In this document: piece by piece, positions 36,240 to 47,029 of the stretch
Layout of the letters: every line of letters starts with the position of its first letter
Numbering within the stretch: the stretch's first letter is position 1
Source: Symsagittifera roscoffensis
Taxonomy: Eukaryota; Xenacoelomorpha; Acoela; Convolutidae
Reading direction: 5' to 3'
Assembly: GCF_963678635.1 (NCBI RefSeq)
Contig: NC_087066.1
Span: 61,226,875 to 61,290,874 of the forward strand
Length of the DNA stretch: 64,000 bases
Notes under the pieces: generated by a model
Database searches by the model: none
What the model was told of the DNA's origin: nothing
The model's input: only the letters and a program-made list of their open reading frames with translations
Made by a program: the position numbers and the translations under genes

Positions 36240-38840
36240 TGGAAGAGTTATTATGCAATCCACTATCTCTTATATTTGCAATATACTTATGTTTGCATTC
36301 TTTGTTTGCAATTTACTTTCTCTAAAAACAAAACAAGCAAATATATAACAATTAAAACTTGCACCGTGTTGGCCTGAACGTCATAATTGACTGACAAAAG
36401 TTTCTGCGACAAAGCTTTGTCTCTGATCAGAAAAAATTTTTAAGAACCATTTTGTTGAAGGGTTTTTATGCAATCTACTATTTCTTATGTTTGCAATATA
36501 CTTATGTTTGCAATCTATGTTTGCAATCTACTATCTCTAAAAACAAAACAAGCGACTATTTAACAATTAAAACTTGTACCTTGTTGGCCTGAACGTCATA
36601 ATTGACTGACAAAAGTTTCTGCGGCAAAGCTTTGTCTCTGATCAGAAAATAATTTTAAGGAACATTTTGTGGAAGGGTTATTATGCAATCTACTATCTCT
36701 TATATTTGCAATATACTTATGTTTGCAATCTATGTTTGCAATCTACTATCTCTAAAAACAAAACAAGCGACTATTTAACAATTAAAACTTGTACCGTGTT
36801 GGCCTGAACGTCATAATTGACTGACAAAAGTTTCTGCGATAAAGCTTTGTCTCTGATCAGAAAAATTTTGTAAGGAACATTTTGTGGAAGAGTTATTATG
36901 CAATCCACTATCTCTTATATTTGCAATATACTTATGTTTGCATTCTTTGTTTGCAATTTACTTTCTCTAAAAACAAAACAAGCAAATATATAACAATTAA
37001 AACTTGCACCGTGTTGGCCTGAACGTCATAATTGACTGACAAACGTTTCTGCGAAAAAGCTTTGTCTCTGATCAGAAAAATTTTTAAGGAACATTTTGTG
37101 GAGGGTTTATTATGCAATCTACTATCTCTTATGTTTGCAATATACTTATGTTTGCAATCTATGTTTGAAATCTACTATCTCTAAAAACAAAACAAGCGAC
37201 TATTTAACAATTAAAACTTGTACCGTGATGGCCTGAACGTCATAATTGACTGACAAAAATTTCTGCGGTAAAGCTTTGTCTCTGATCAGAAAAATTTTGT
37301 AAGGAACATTTTGTGGAGGGGTTATTATGCAATCTACTATCTCTTATGTTTGCAATATACTTATGTTTGCAATCTATGTGTGCAATCTACTATCTCTAAA
37401 AACAAAACAAGCGACTATATAACAGTTAAAACTTGCACCGTGTTGGCCTGAACGTCATAATTGACTGACAAAAGTTTCTGCGGCAAAGCTTTGTCTCTGA
37501 TCAGAAAATAATTTTAAGGAACATTTTGTGGAAGGGTTTTTATGCAATCTACTATCTCTTATATTTGCAATATACTTATGTTTGCAATCTATGTTTGCAA
37601 TCTACTATCTCTAAAAACAAAACAAGCGACTATTTAACAATTAAAACTTGTACCGTGTTGGCCTAAACGTCATAATTGACTGACAAAAGTTTCTGCGATA
37701 AAGCTTTGTCTCTGATCAGAAAAATTTTGTCAGGAACATTTTGTGGAAGGGTTATTATGCAATCCACTATCTCTTATATTTGCAATATACTTATGTTTGC
37801 ATTCTTTGTTTGCAATTTACTTTCTCTAAAAACAAAACAAGCAAATATATAACAATTAAAACTTGCACCGTGTTGGCCTGAACGTCATAATTGACTGACA
37901 AAAGTTTCTGCGAAAAAGCTTTGTCTCTGATCAGAAAAATTTTTAAGGAACATTTTGTGGAGGGGTTATTATGCAATCTACTATCTCTTATGTTTGCAAT
38001 ATACTTATGTTTGCAATCTATGTTTGAAATCTACTATCTCTAAAAACAAAACAAGCGACTATTTAACAATTAAAACTTGTACCGTGATGGCCTGAACGTC
38101 ATAATTGACTGACAAAAATTTCTGCGGTAAAGCTTTGTCTCTGATCAGAAAAATTTTGTAAGGAACATTTTGTGGAGGGGTTATTATGCAATCTACTATC
38201 TCTTATGTTTGCAATATACTTATGTTTGCAATCTATGTGTGCAATCTACTATCTCTAAAAACAAAACAAGCGACTATATAACAGTTAAAACTTGCACCGT
38301 GTTGGCCTGAACGTCATAATTGACTGACAAAAGTTTCTGCGGCAAAGCTTTGTCTCTGATCAGAAAATAATTTTAAGGAACATTTTGTGGAAGGGTTTTT
38401 ATGCAATCTACTATCTCTTATATTTGCAATATACTTATGTTTGCAATCTATGTTTGCAATCTACTATCTCTAAAAACAAAACAAGCGACTATTTAACAAT
38501 TAAAACTTGTACCGTGTTGGCCTAAACGTCATAATTGACTGACAAAAGTTTCTGCGATAAAGCTTTGTCTCTGATCAGAAAAATTTTGTCAGGAACATTT
38601 TGTGGAAGGGTTATTATGCAATCCACTATCTCTTATATTTGCAATATACTTATGTTTGCATTCTTTGTTTGCAATTTACTTTCTCTAAAAACAAAACAAG
38701 CAAATATATAACAATTAAAACTTGCACCGTGTTGGCCTGAACGTCATAATTGACTGACAAAAGTTTCTGCGAAAAAGCTTTGTCTCTGATCAGAAAAATT
38801 TTTAAGGAACATTTTGTGGAGGGGTTATTATGCAATCTAC
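36240..38840. repeat. satellite block with ~859-bp tetramer period (three copies)
   Basis: The variant run GCATTCTTTGTTTGCAATTT starts near 36933, 37792 and 38651, exactly 859 bp apart, with nearly identical sequence between. Each four-monomer unit also shares TGCGGTAAAGC and TGCGATAAAGC variants in the same order, so the block spread as a tetramer. Confidence 0.93.
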
Positions 38841-38949
38841 TATCTCTTATGTTTGCAATATACTTATGTTTGCAATCTATGTTTGCAATCTACTATCTCT
38901 AAAAACAAAACAAGCGAATATTTAACAATTAAAACTTGTACCGTGTTGG

Positions 38950-41090
38950 CCTGAATGTCATAATTGACTGACAAAAGTTTCTGCGACAAAGCTTTGTCTC
39001 TGATCAGAAAATTTTTTTAAGGAACATTGTGAGGAGGGATTATTATGCAATCTACTATCTCTTATATTTGCAATATACTTATGTTTGCAATCTATGTTTG
39101 CAATCTACTATCTCTAAAAACAAAACAAGCGACTATTTAACAATTAAAACTTGTACCGTGTTGGCCTGAACGTCATAATTGACTGACAAAAGTTTCTGCG
39201 ATAAAGCTTTGTCTCTGATCAGAAAAACTTTGTAAGGAACATTTTGTGGAAGGGTTATTCTGCAATCCACTATCTCTTATATTTGCAATATACTTATGTT
39301 TGCATTCTTTGTTTGCAATTTACTTTCTCTAAAAACAAAACAAGCAAATATATAACATTAAAACTTGCACCGTGTTGGCCTGAACGTCATAATTGACTGA
39401 CAAAAGTTTCTGCGAAAATGCTTTGTCTCTGATCAGAAAAATTTTTAAGGAACATTTTGTGGAGGGGTTATTATGCAATCTACTATCTCTTATGTTTGCA
39501 ATATACTTATGTTTGCAATCTATGTTTGCAATCTACTATCTCTAAAAACAAAACAAGCGACTATTTAACAATAAAAACTTGTACCGTGTTGGCCTGAACG
39601 TCATAATTGACCGACAAAACTTTCTGCGACAAAGCTTTGTCTCTGAGCAGAAAAACTTTTTCAGGAACATTTTTTGGAAGGGTTATTATGCAATCTACTA
39701 TCTCTTATATTTGCAATATACTTATGTTTGCATTCTTTGTTTGCAATTTACTTGCTCTAAAAACAAAACAAGCAAATATATAACAATTAAAACTTGCACC
39801 GTGTTGGCCTGAATGTCATAATTGACGACAAAAGTTTCTGCGGCAAAGCTTTGTCTCTGATCAGAAAAATTTTTTAAGGAACATTTTGTGGAAGGGTTAT
39901 TATGCAATCTACTATCTCTTATATTTGCAATATACTTTTGTTTGCAATCTATGTTTGCAATCTACTATCTCTAAAAACAAAACAAGCGACTATTTAACAA
40001 TTAAAACTTGTACCGTGTTGGCCTGAATGTCATAATTGACTGACAAAACTTTCTGCGACAAAGCTTTGTCTCTGATCAGAAATTTTTTTTAAGGAACATT
40101 GTGAGGAGGGATTATTATGCAATCTACTATCTCTCATATTTGCAATATACTTATGTTTGCAATCTATGTTTGCAATCTACTATCTCTAAAAACAAAACAA
40201 GCGACTATTTAACAATTAAAACTTGTACCGTGTTGGCTTGAACGTCATAATTGACTGACAAAAGTTTCTGCGATAAAGCTTTGTCTCTGATCAGGAAAAC
40301 TTTGTAAGGAACATTTTGTGGAAGGGTTATTATGCAATCCACTATCTCTTATATTTGCAATATACTTATGTTTGCATTCTTTGTTTGCAATTTACTTTCT
40401 CTAAAAACAAAACAAGCAAATATATAACAATTAAAACTTGCACCGTGTTGGCCTGAACGTCATAATTGACTGACAAAAGTTTCTGCGAAAAAGCTTTGTC
40501 TCTGATCAGAAAAATTTTTAAGGAACATTTTGTGGAGGGGTTATTATGCAATCTACTATCTCTTTATGTTTGCAATATACTTATGTTTGCAATCTATGTT
40601 TGCAATCTACTATCTCTAAAAACAAAACAAGCGACTATTTAACAATTAAAACTTGTACCGTGTTGGCCTGAACGTCATAATTGACCGACAAAACTTTCTG
40701 CGACAAAGCTTTGTCTCTGAGCAGAAAAACTTTTTCAGGAACATTTTTTGGAAGGGTTATTATGCAATCTACTATCTCTTATATTTGCAATATACTTATG
40801 TTTGCATTCTTTGTTTGCAATTTACTTGCTCTAAAAACAAAACAAGCAAATATATAACAATTAAAACTTGCACCGTGTTGGCCTGAATGTCATAATTGAC
40901 GACAAAAGTTTCTGCGGCAAAGCTTTGTCTCTGATCAGAAAAATTTTTTAAGGAACATTTTGTGGAAGGGTTATTATGCAATCTACTATCTCTTATATTT
41001 GCAATATACTTTTGTTTGCAATCTATGTTTGCAATCTACTATCTCTAAAAACAAAACAAGCGACTATTTAACAATTAAAACTTGTACCGT
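38950..41090. repeat. satellite block with ~1074-bp pentamer period (two copies)
   Basis: Two near-identical five-monomer units: positions 39579 and 40653 (and 39722 and 40796) correspond, 1074 bp apart. Shared private variants include GACCGACAAAAC, CTCTGAGCAG, AATTGACGACAAAAG (two bases missing) and GAGGAGGGATTATT. Confidence 0.93.
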
Positions 41091-43311
41091 GTTGGCTTGA
41101 ACGTCATAATTGACTGACCAAAGTTTCTGCGACAAAGCTTTGTCTCTGATCAGAAAAAATTTTTAAGGAAAATTTTGTGGAAGGGTTACTATGCAATCTA
41201 CTTTCTCTTAAGTTTGCAATATACTTATGTTTGCAACCTATGTTTGCTATCTACTATCTCTTAAAACAAAACAAGCGACTATATAACAATTAAAACTTGC
41301 ACCGTGTTGGCCTGAACGTCATAATTGACTGACAAAAGTTTCTGCGACAAAGCTTTGTCTCTGATCAGAAAAATTTTTTAAGGAAAATTTTGTGGAAGGG
41401 TTACTATGCAATCTACTTTCTCTTATGTTTGCAATATACTTATGTTTGCAACCTATGTTTGCTATCTACTATCTCTAAAAACAAAACAAGCGACTATATA
41501 AAAATTAAAACTTGCACCGTGTTGGCCTGAATGTCATAATTGACGACAAAAGTTTCTGCGGCAAAGCTTTGTCTCTGATCAGAAAAATTTTTTAAGGAAC
41601 ATTTTGTGGAAGGGTTATTATGCAATCTACTATCTCTTATATTTGCAATATACTTTTGTTTGCAATCTATGTTTGCAATCTACTATCTCTAAGAACAAAA
41701 CAAGCGACTATTTAACAATTAAAACTTGTACCGTGTTGGCCTGAACGTCATAATTGACTGACAAAAGTTTCTGCGACAAAACTTTGTCTCTGATCAGAAA
41801 AATTTTTTAAGGAAAATTTTGTGGAAGGGTTACTATGCAATCTACTTTCTCTTATGTTTGCAATATATTTATGTTTGCAACCTATGTTTGCTATCTACTA
41901 TCTCTTAAAACAAAACAAGCGACTATATAACAATTAAAACTTGCACCGTGTTGGCCTGAATGTCATAATTGACTGACAAAAGTTTCTGCGGCAAAGCTTT
42001 GTCTCTGATCAGAAAAAAATTTTAAGGAACATTTTGTGGAAGGGTTATTATGCAATCTACTATCTCTTATATTTGCAATATACTTATGTTTGCAATCTAT
42101 GTTTGCAATCTACTATCTCTAAAAACAAAACAAGCGACTATTTAACAATTAAAACTTGTACCGTGTTGGCCTGAACGTCATAATTGACTGACAAAAGTTT
42201 CTGCGACAAAGCTTTGTCTCTGATCAGAAAAAAGTTTTTAAGGAACATTTTGTTGAAGGGTTTTTATGCAATTTACTATTTCTTATGTTGGCAATATACT
42301 TATGTTTGCAACCTATGTGTGCAATCTACTATCTCTAAAAACAAAACAACCGACTATATAACAGTTAAAACTTGCACCGTGTTGGCCTGAACGTCATAAT
42401 TGACTGAGAAAAGTTTCTGCGAAAAAGTTTTGTCTCTGATCAGAAAAATTTTATAAGGAACATTTTGTGGAAGGGTTATTATGCAGTCTACTATCTCTTA
42501 TATTTGCAATATTTTTATGTTTGCATTCTTTGTCTGCAAATTACTTTCTCTAAAAACAAAACAAGCAAATATATAACAATTAAAACTTGCACCGTGTTGG
42601 CCTGAACGTCATAATTGACTGACAAAAGTTTCTGCGAAAAAGCTTTGTCTCTGATCAGAAAAATTTTCAAGGAACATTTTGTGGAGGGGTTATTATGCAA
42701 TCTACTATCTCTTATGTTTGCAATATACTTATGTTTGCAACCTATGTTTGCAATCTACTATCTCTAAAAACAAAACAAGCGACTATATAACAATTAAAAC
42801 TTGCACCGTGTTGGCCTGAACGTCATAATTGACTGACAAAACTTCTGTGACAAAGCTTTGTCTCTGATCAGAAAACTTTTTTAAGGAATATTGTGAGGAG
42901 GGATTATTATGCAATCTACTATCACTTATATTTGCAATATACTTATGTTTGCAATCTATGTTTGCAATCTACTATCTCTAAAAACAAAACAAGCGACTAT
43001 ATAACAATTAAAGCATGCACCGTGTTGGGCTGAACGTCATAATTGACTGACAAAAGTTTCTGCGACAAAGCTTTGTCTCTGATCAGAAAAAATTTTTAAG
43101 GAAAATTTTGTGGAAGGGTTACTATGCAATCTACTATCTCTTATGTTTGCAATATACTTATGTTTCAATCTATGTTTGCAATCTACTATCTCTAAAAACA
43201 AAACAAGCGACTATATAACAATAAAAACTTGCACCGTGTTAGCCTGAACGTCATAATTGAGTGATAAAAGTTTCTGCGACAAAGCTTTGTCTCTGATCAG
43301 AAAAATATTTT

Positions 43312-43870
43312 AATCCAATTTTTCAACGCACTCTTGACTTTACCACTTGGAAAAACTATTTTTTAGCAAATGAGTTTTAACCATACTAAGAAATAAACTA
43401 TTCACTCAATTTTTGTATCACTTTCGAAAAACAATCTTCATTTTAATCTGAGCTTTTTAAAAAACGTCTTAGATAAAATATGATAAATCTGATGAAAAAA
43501 AATGAGAGAAAAGGTCGGTAAATTTTGAAGTTTTTGTGAGAGTTTTCAAAAACAGCGTTTTTTGCAAGTTTTTTACACCTTTTCACATACCGCGTCTTAA
43601 TGAAACGCTTAATAACCAGTTAATCGGTTTTGTATCTTAAAGCGACGCTTTGAAAAGACTTCTTGTAACCTAGTTGAAAAGGCACGATAAGCAACTAACA
43701 GCAGTTACAATTGTCTAACAAAATAAAAAAAATCATACAAGGAAAAACAATTAAACAATGTTAGCCGGTTACTGTGCAAGTAGCACAGAATGTTCCAACC
43801 GTTGTCTTAAGAAAACTACAATTCAGATTTTTTTCCAAATAAGTGTATATTTTTCTGCTCGGTATGATTT
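43312..43870. other. AT-rich flank between satellite and non-LTR element, no gene
   Basis: No open frame of note. It contains GGTTACTGTGCAAGTAGCACAGAATGTTCC (43768-43797 region), a small stem (CTGTGC, 5-nt loop, GCACAG). A related inverted copy lies near 57020-57056, so this is part of a dispersed repeat. Confidence 0.6.
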
Positions 43871-43894
43871 GAATTTGAATTTGAATTTGAATTC
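43871..43894 (-). repeat. hexamer tail of the non-LTR element
   Basis: GAATTT x3 followed by GAATTC on the plus strand (AAATTC on the element strand), with a partial unit at 43866-43870. It takes the place of a poly(A) tail and marks the 3' end of the element. Confidence 0.85.
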
Positions 43895-43954
43895 GATACA
43901 ATTATACACAATAATAAAGAAATTATATGTATAATGCATCAGGAGTATCTATAC

Positions 43955-43968
43955 GGGCTGTGCAGCCC
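43955..43968 (-). other. 3' UTR stem-loop of the non-LTR element
   Basis: A perfect GGGCTG/CAGCCC stem with a two-base gap, in otherwise AT-rich DNA, about 60 bp before the hexamer tail. 3' stem-loops next to short tandem tails are known as RT recognition signals in L2-clade elements; the same role here is inferred. A 2-nt loop is tight, so the innermost pair is probably open. Confidence 0.55.
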
Positions 43969-44032
43969 ATCAAGTAGCACCCCAGCAACGGAAAAAAGAT
44001 TGGAGAAAATAGTATACTTAAATTAGCCTATA

Positions 44033-44440
44033 TTATAACAAAATTTCCATCAACACCTTGTTATCTCTGATATATAATAAGAAAAGCTGCTTTTTGAATC
44101 TTGCGAGCTGATGACTTGAATAAATTTTCAAATCAGTAGGTAAAAGATCATTTTTTTGCAGAAAATTGAAGCATTTTACTATTTTACCTTCAATTGATTT
44201 TTCAGTGATACACGACTTCGTAAAAAAAGAATTAACGAGACCCTTACTCGAAAACCTTGTCATTCTTTTGGCCTTAACGTTATGTTTTTCCAAGAATTTT
44301 AACGGTGATGTTCTATGAACCTGCAATACTGTTTCGGACACTAATTGCCTCAAAAACATATCATGAACCGTTTCAATATTATGTTCTTCAAAAATATGTG
44401 ATATATGTTCAAATTTTCTTTTGAATGCAATGGTGCGCAA
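44033..44440 (-). pseudogene. C-terminal domain of the non-LTR RT protein, out of frame
   Basis: About 135 codons that continue the RT ORF in another frame: RTIAFKRKFEHISHIFEEHN onward, ending in a stop at 44033. It overlaps the RT frame by 32 bp at the homopolymer where the shift occurred. The helical, basic content with HxC-poor sequence is typical of the region after RT in CR1/jockey-type ORF2, but no named domain is evident. The Met at its start is internal. Confidence 0.8.
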
Positions 44441-45581
44441 AAATTTTTTTTTGGGCTACTAAAATTTTCATGAGATTTTGCTTAGATGAGCATCCATAAA
44501 CCATGAGTCCATATGATATTACTGGTACGATATATGATTTGTAAAAAAGAATTAAGGCATTTTTCGAGAAATAATTTCGAGCTCGATACAAAATTCCCTT
44601 GAACTTGGCCATTTTAAGGCAAATTAAATCAATATGCTGAGAAAATTTCAATTTGTTATCAATGGTTACTCCTAAATACTTAAAAGAACTAGTATAGGTT
44701 AGATTATTTTCTCCTATATAAAAAGTGTTTTGATTACTGAAATTCTTTCCAAAGCACATTAGTTTAGATTTCCCGGTGTTGATGGTAAGTTTGTTACTTT
44801 TGCACCAGTCATCAACTTTTGACAGTTCCTTTTGCAATCTTAGCTGTATTGAGGTTGATGATTCACTTACAATCATTGTTGTATCATCCGCAAAAAGAGT
44901 TATTTCACTGTAGTCTAAATGGTCTGTTATATCATTGATGTAAAGCAAAAATAATAAGTGACCTAACACTGAACCTTGTGGCACTCCACATGTTATGTTT
45001 TTTAAAGACGAGATTTCTAAGCCATTTTGAACAAATTGTCTTCTATTTTGAAAATAATTCTTTAGCAAATTTCCAAATTTTCCCCGAAATCCCAATAGGC
45101 ACAGTTTTTCAAAGAGTATATCATGATTAACTGTATCAAATGCTTTCTTAAGATCTACAAAAATAGCAAATCCGTACTGTTTTCTCTCAATCGATTTCCT
45201 GATATATTCTGTTATTTTAGTGATGGCATGAACACATGAATGATTTTTCTGAAATCCAAACTGTTTGGTAGAAATTATTTTAAACTTTGTTGCGAAAGAC
45301 ATCATTCGCTTATATAACAATTTCTCGAAAATTTTACTGAAAGATGTTAACAAGCTGATTGGTCTATAGTTGTTAGGAATATCCCAACTTCCCTCCTTAT
45401 GCAACCCAAGAATTTTTGCTATTTTAAACGAGTCGGGAAATGTTTCAAGATGTATGCATTGGTTAAAAACTGAAGTCAAGTAGGGTGCGATGACTGGTGC
45501 ACAAATTTGAACAATATTATTACTCAGACCATCATGACCAGAGGAAGCTTTGTTTTTTAAAGAAGTAATCACTTTGTTCAT
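44409..45581 (-). pseudogene. non-LTR retrotransposon reverse transcriptase
   Basis: About 390 codons from an internal Met; the frame stays open ~25 codons further upstream (to ~45655). Conserved non-LTR RT blocks are seen in order: LKNKASSGHDGLSNNI, NYRPISLLTSFSKIFEKLLY, QFGFQKNHSCVHAI, FAIFVDLKKAFDTVNHDIL (first catalytic Asp), CGVPQGSVLGHLLFLLYIND, TLFADDTTMIV (catalytic DD) and SKLMCFGKN followed by FKYLGVTIDNKLKF. All catalytic residues are present. The frame ends at TGA 44409 after QKKI because of a one-base shift in an A9/T5 homopolymer; the adjacent frame carries on the protein (next entry). The enzyme would copy element RNA at a nicked target. Confidence 0.93.
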
Positions 45582-45914
45582 CTCAATTTCATCAGCGAAA
45601 TGAAGCGCACATGTGTGTTCAATTGAAGGACTTTTAAAAACAAAATTATCTGTTTTTTTTTAAGACCTGACATAAAAACATAATTTAGGCTTATTATATA
45701 GTCATAGTAACTTAGGCAAATTGGACAAAAATTTTTCTAGAAAAATTACTAGAAAAACTTTTAAAAAAATTACAGAAATTTAAAACAAAATTTTTATTGC
45801 AGAAAAACTTTGAATTTTTGGAAGTTTTTGGTTCTTAAAATGAAGCTAAAAAAACTCCAAAAACTAGTTTTACTTGATTAAAATTAATTTTAAGGTTTTA
45901 AATTATGCATAATG

Positions 45915-46165
45915 AGGCTGTTGTAAGCCTCGTGTTTTGCTTTAATCGCTCGAAATAACACGAAAAAATCAAAAATTCTAACCGGTTTTTCTCGGCACTG
46001 GGAAAACTTCTTAAAAATTTTTAATGTGGTTCAAATCACGACTGAAAGAGCTTTAATATGATATATCACTCAACCCAGTCTGTGGAACCTGATTTGGCGT
46101 CGAAAACAAAAAAAATAAAACACCCGAATACAACGTTCCTCCCCATTTTCAATGATCGGAACAAA
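45915..46165. repeat. dispersed repeat, copy 1
   Basis: A stretch with CGTGTTTTGCTTTAATCGCTCG, TCACGACTGAAAGAGCTTTA, ATATGATATATCA and TCCCCATTTTCAATGATCGG. Clearly related stretches occur at 60700-60910 and 60950-61140 in the same orientation. No coding potential. The sequence from 45661 to 45914 shows nothing recognisable. Confidence 0.7.
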
Positions 46166-46320
46166 AATTTGCAAGTATCACACAGTATCATCTCCTAATT
46201 TATACTCATATTGGCAGCCTGTGTAAACGGTAGGCTCTGGAACAACTTGAGGAATGTTGTAACACATCTCTTTGCTAACCGCTACGAGAGTACCCTCCCT
46301 ATGTTTCTTGTTAAAAGCCA

Positions 46321-46540
46321 TAGCTGATCGGTACACATATTTATCTGAGTCTCATATAGTGAACCTGGAGTGGCGTAGATAGACAATTATCAATGCGATT
46401 AATCTCGTAGCATCATTTTTTTGTTAAATGTATTGAAAAAGAAAAAAGATGTACGAGATTAATCACATTGATAATTCTCTATCTAAACCTCTCCCGCTTT
46501 GACTATATGAGACTCACACAACATTTGTACTGACCAGCTA
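46321..46540. repeat. imperfect inverted repeat, ~89-bp arms, 42-bp spacer
   Basis: The left arm 46321-46409 (TAGCTGATCGGTACA .. GAGTCTCATATAGT .. GATTAATCTCGTA) is the reverse complement of the right arm 46452-46540, with about 80 percent identity by eye. The inner and GAGTCTCATATAGT segments are best conserved. It could be a small foldback or MITE-type element, or a transcript hairpin. The stretch 46541-47029 shows nothing else. Confidence 0.88.
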
Positions 46541-47029
46541 CTTTTCTCGATCACATTCAGTGACTCAGTACACCCTGAGACACTAGACTGACGACGAGAC
46601 TTATCACAACAGCTAAGAGTGCTCTCTACATCAGAAGAACCAGAGTAACCTCCGAAGTCGAGAAAAAACTCAAATTGAGTTTTAAACTCAAAAATATAAA
46701 AAACCCGGATGGGCTCAGCCTGATTGGACTTGTATTCAGCTTACGCCTCTAGTTTATACATGATAAAGCAAACAATTTTTATTTTGATCAAAATACTTAC
46801 ACTAGCCTATGATGATCTACACGTAGCCAAAATGTATCTTTGTATCGTATTATATCGTATCTAAACGTCGCATTCAGATTATAAAACAGTTAGCAAGAGC
46901 CCTTTACCAACTAACTAGAGTACAACTATTTGGAATAAAACATCTATCATAATGAACCTCGCAAAACCTGATTTTAAAAAACTAATGAGACTAAGGAAAT
47001 AAAAAGGCAGTCGTACCACTGCTAATACA

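Larger units (their letters stand above)
20197..43311. repeat. satellite DNA, ~215-bp monomer, about 107 copies
   Basis: Continuous head-to-tail monomers, each opening with TTGACTGACAAAAGTTTCTG. Next come GACAAAGCTTTGTC and TCTGATCAGA (both perfect palindromes, first seen at 20220-20233 and 20234-20243), an A/T palindromic tract, GGAACATTTTGTGGAAGGG, two copies of GCAATCTACTATCTCT about 60 bp apart, AAAACAAAACAAGCGACTAT and CTTGCACCGTGTTGGCCTGA. Monomer variants (for example CTATGTC replacing CTTTGTC, and TTCCTATG with GTGTGCAATCTGC) alternate in places and build higher-order repeats. No gene is present; short open frames recurring at monomer multiples are by-products. The right edge is at about 43311, where sequence after ATCAGAAAAAT no longer matches. 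No CENP-B-box match is seen. A pericentromeric or centromeric location is possible but not shown. Confidence 0.98.
43871..45660 (-). mobile_element. 5'-truncated non-LTR retrotransposon (jockey/CR1-like)
   Basis: The minus strand holds the linker before RT, the full RT domain, a C-terminal domain, a 3' UTR with a GC-rich stem-loop and a hexamer tail at 43871-43894. The coding frame begins abruptly at about 45655, next to an A-rich stretch, with endonuclease and any ORF1 missing. This is the usual product of incomplete target-primed reverse transcription. One frameshift at a homopolymer near 44440 breaks the ORF. Target-site duplication not identified. Confidence 0.88.

Noticed and set aside
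20197-43311. Recurrent 60-77-codon frames
   Set aside because: They repeat at monomer multiples and come and go with single-base variants, so they are by-products of the satellite.
20197-43311. CRISPR-like regular repeats
   Set aside because: The whole ~215-bp unit is repeated, with no unique spacers; this is eukaryotic satellite DNA.
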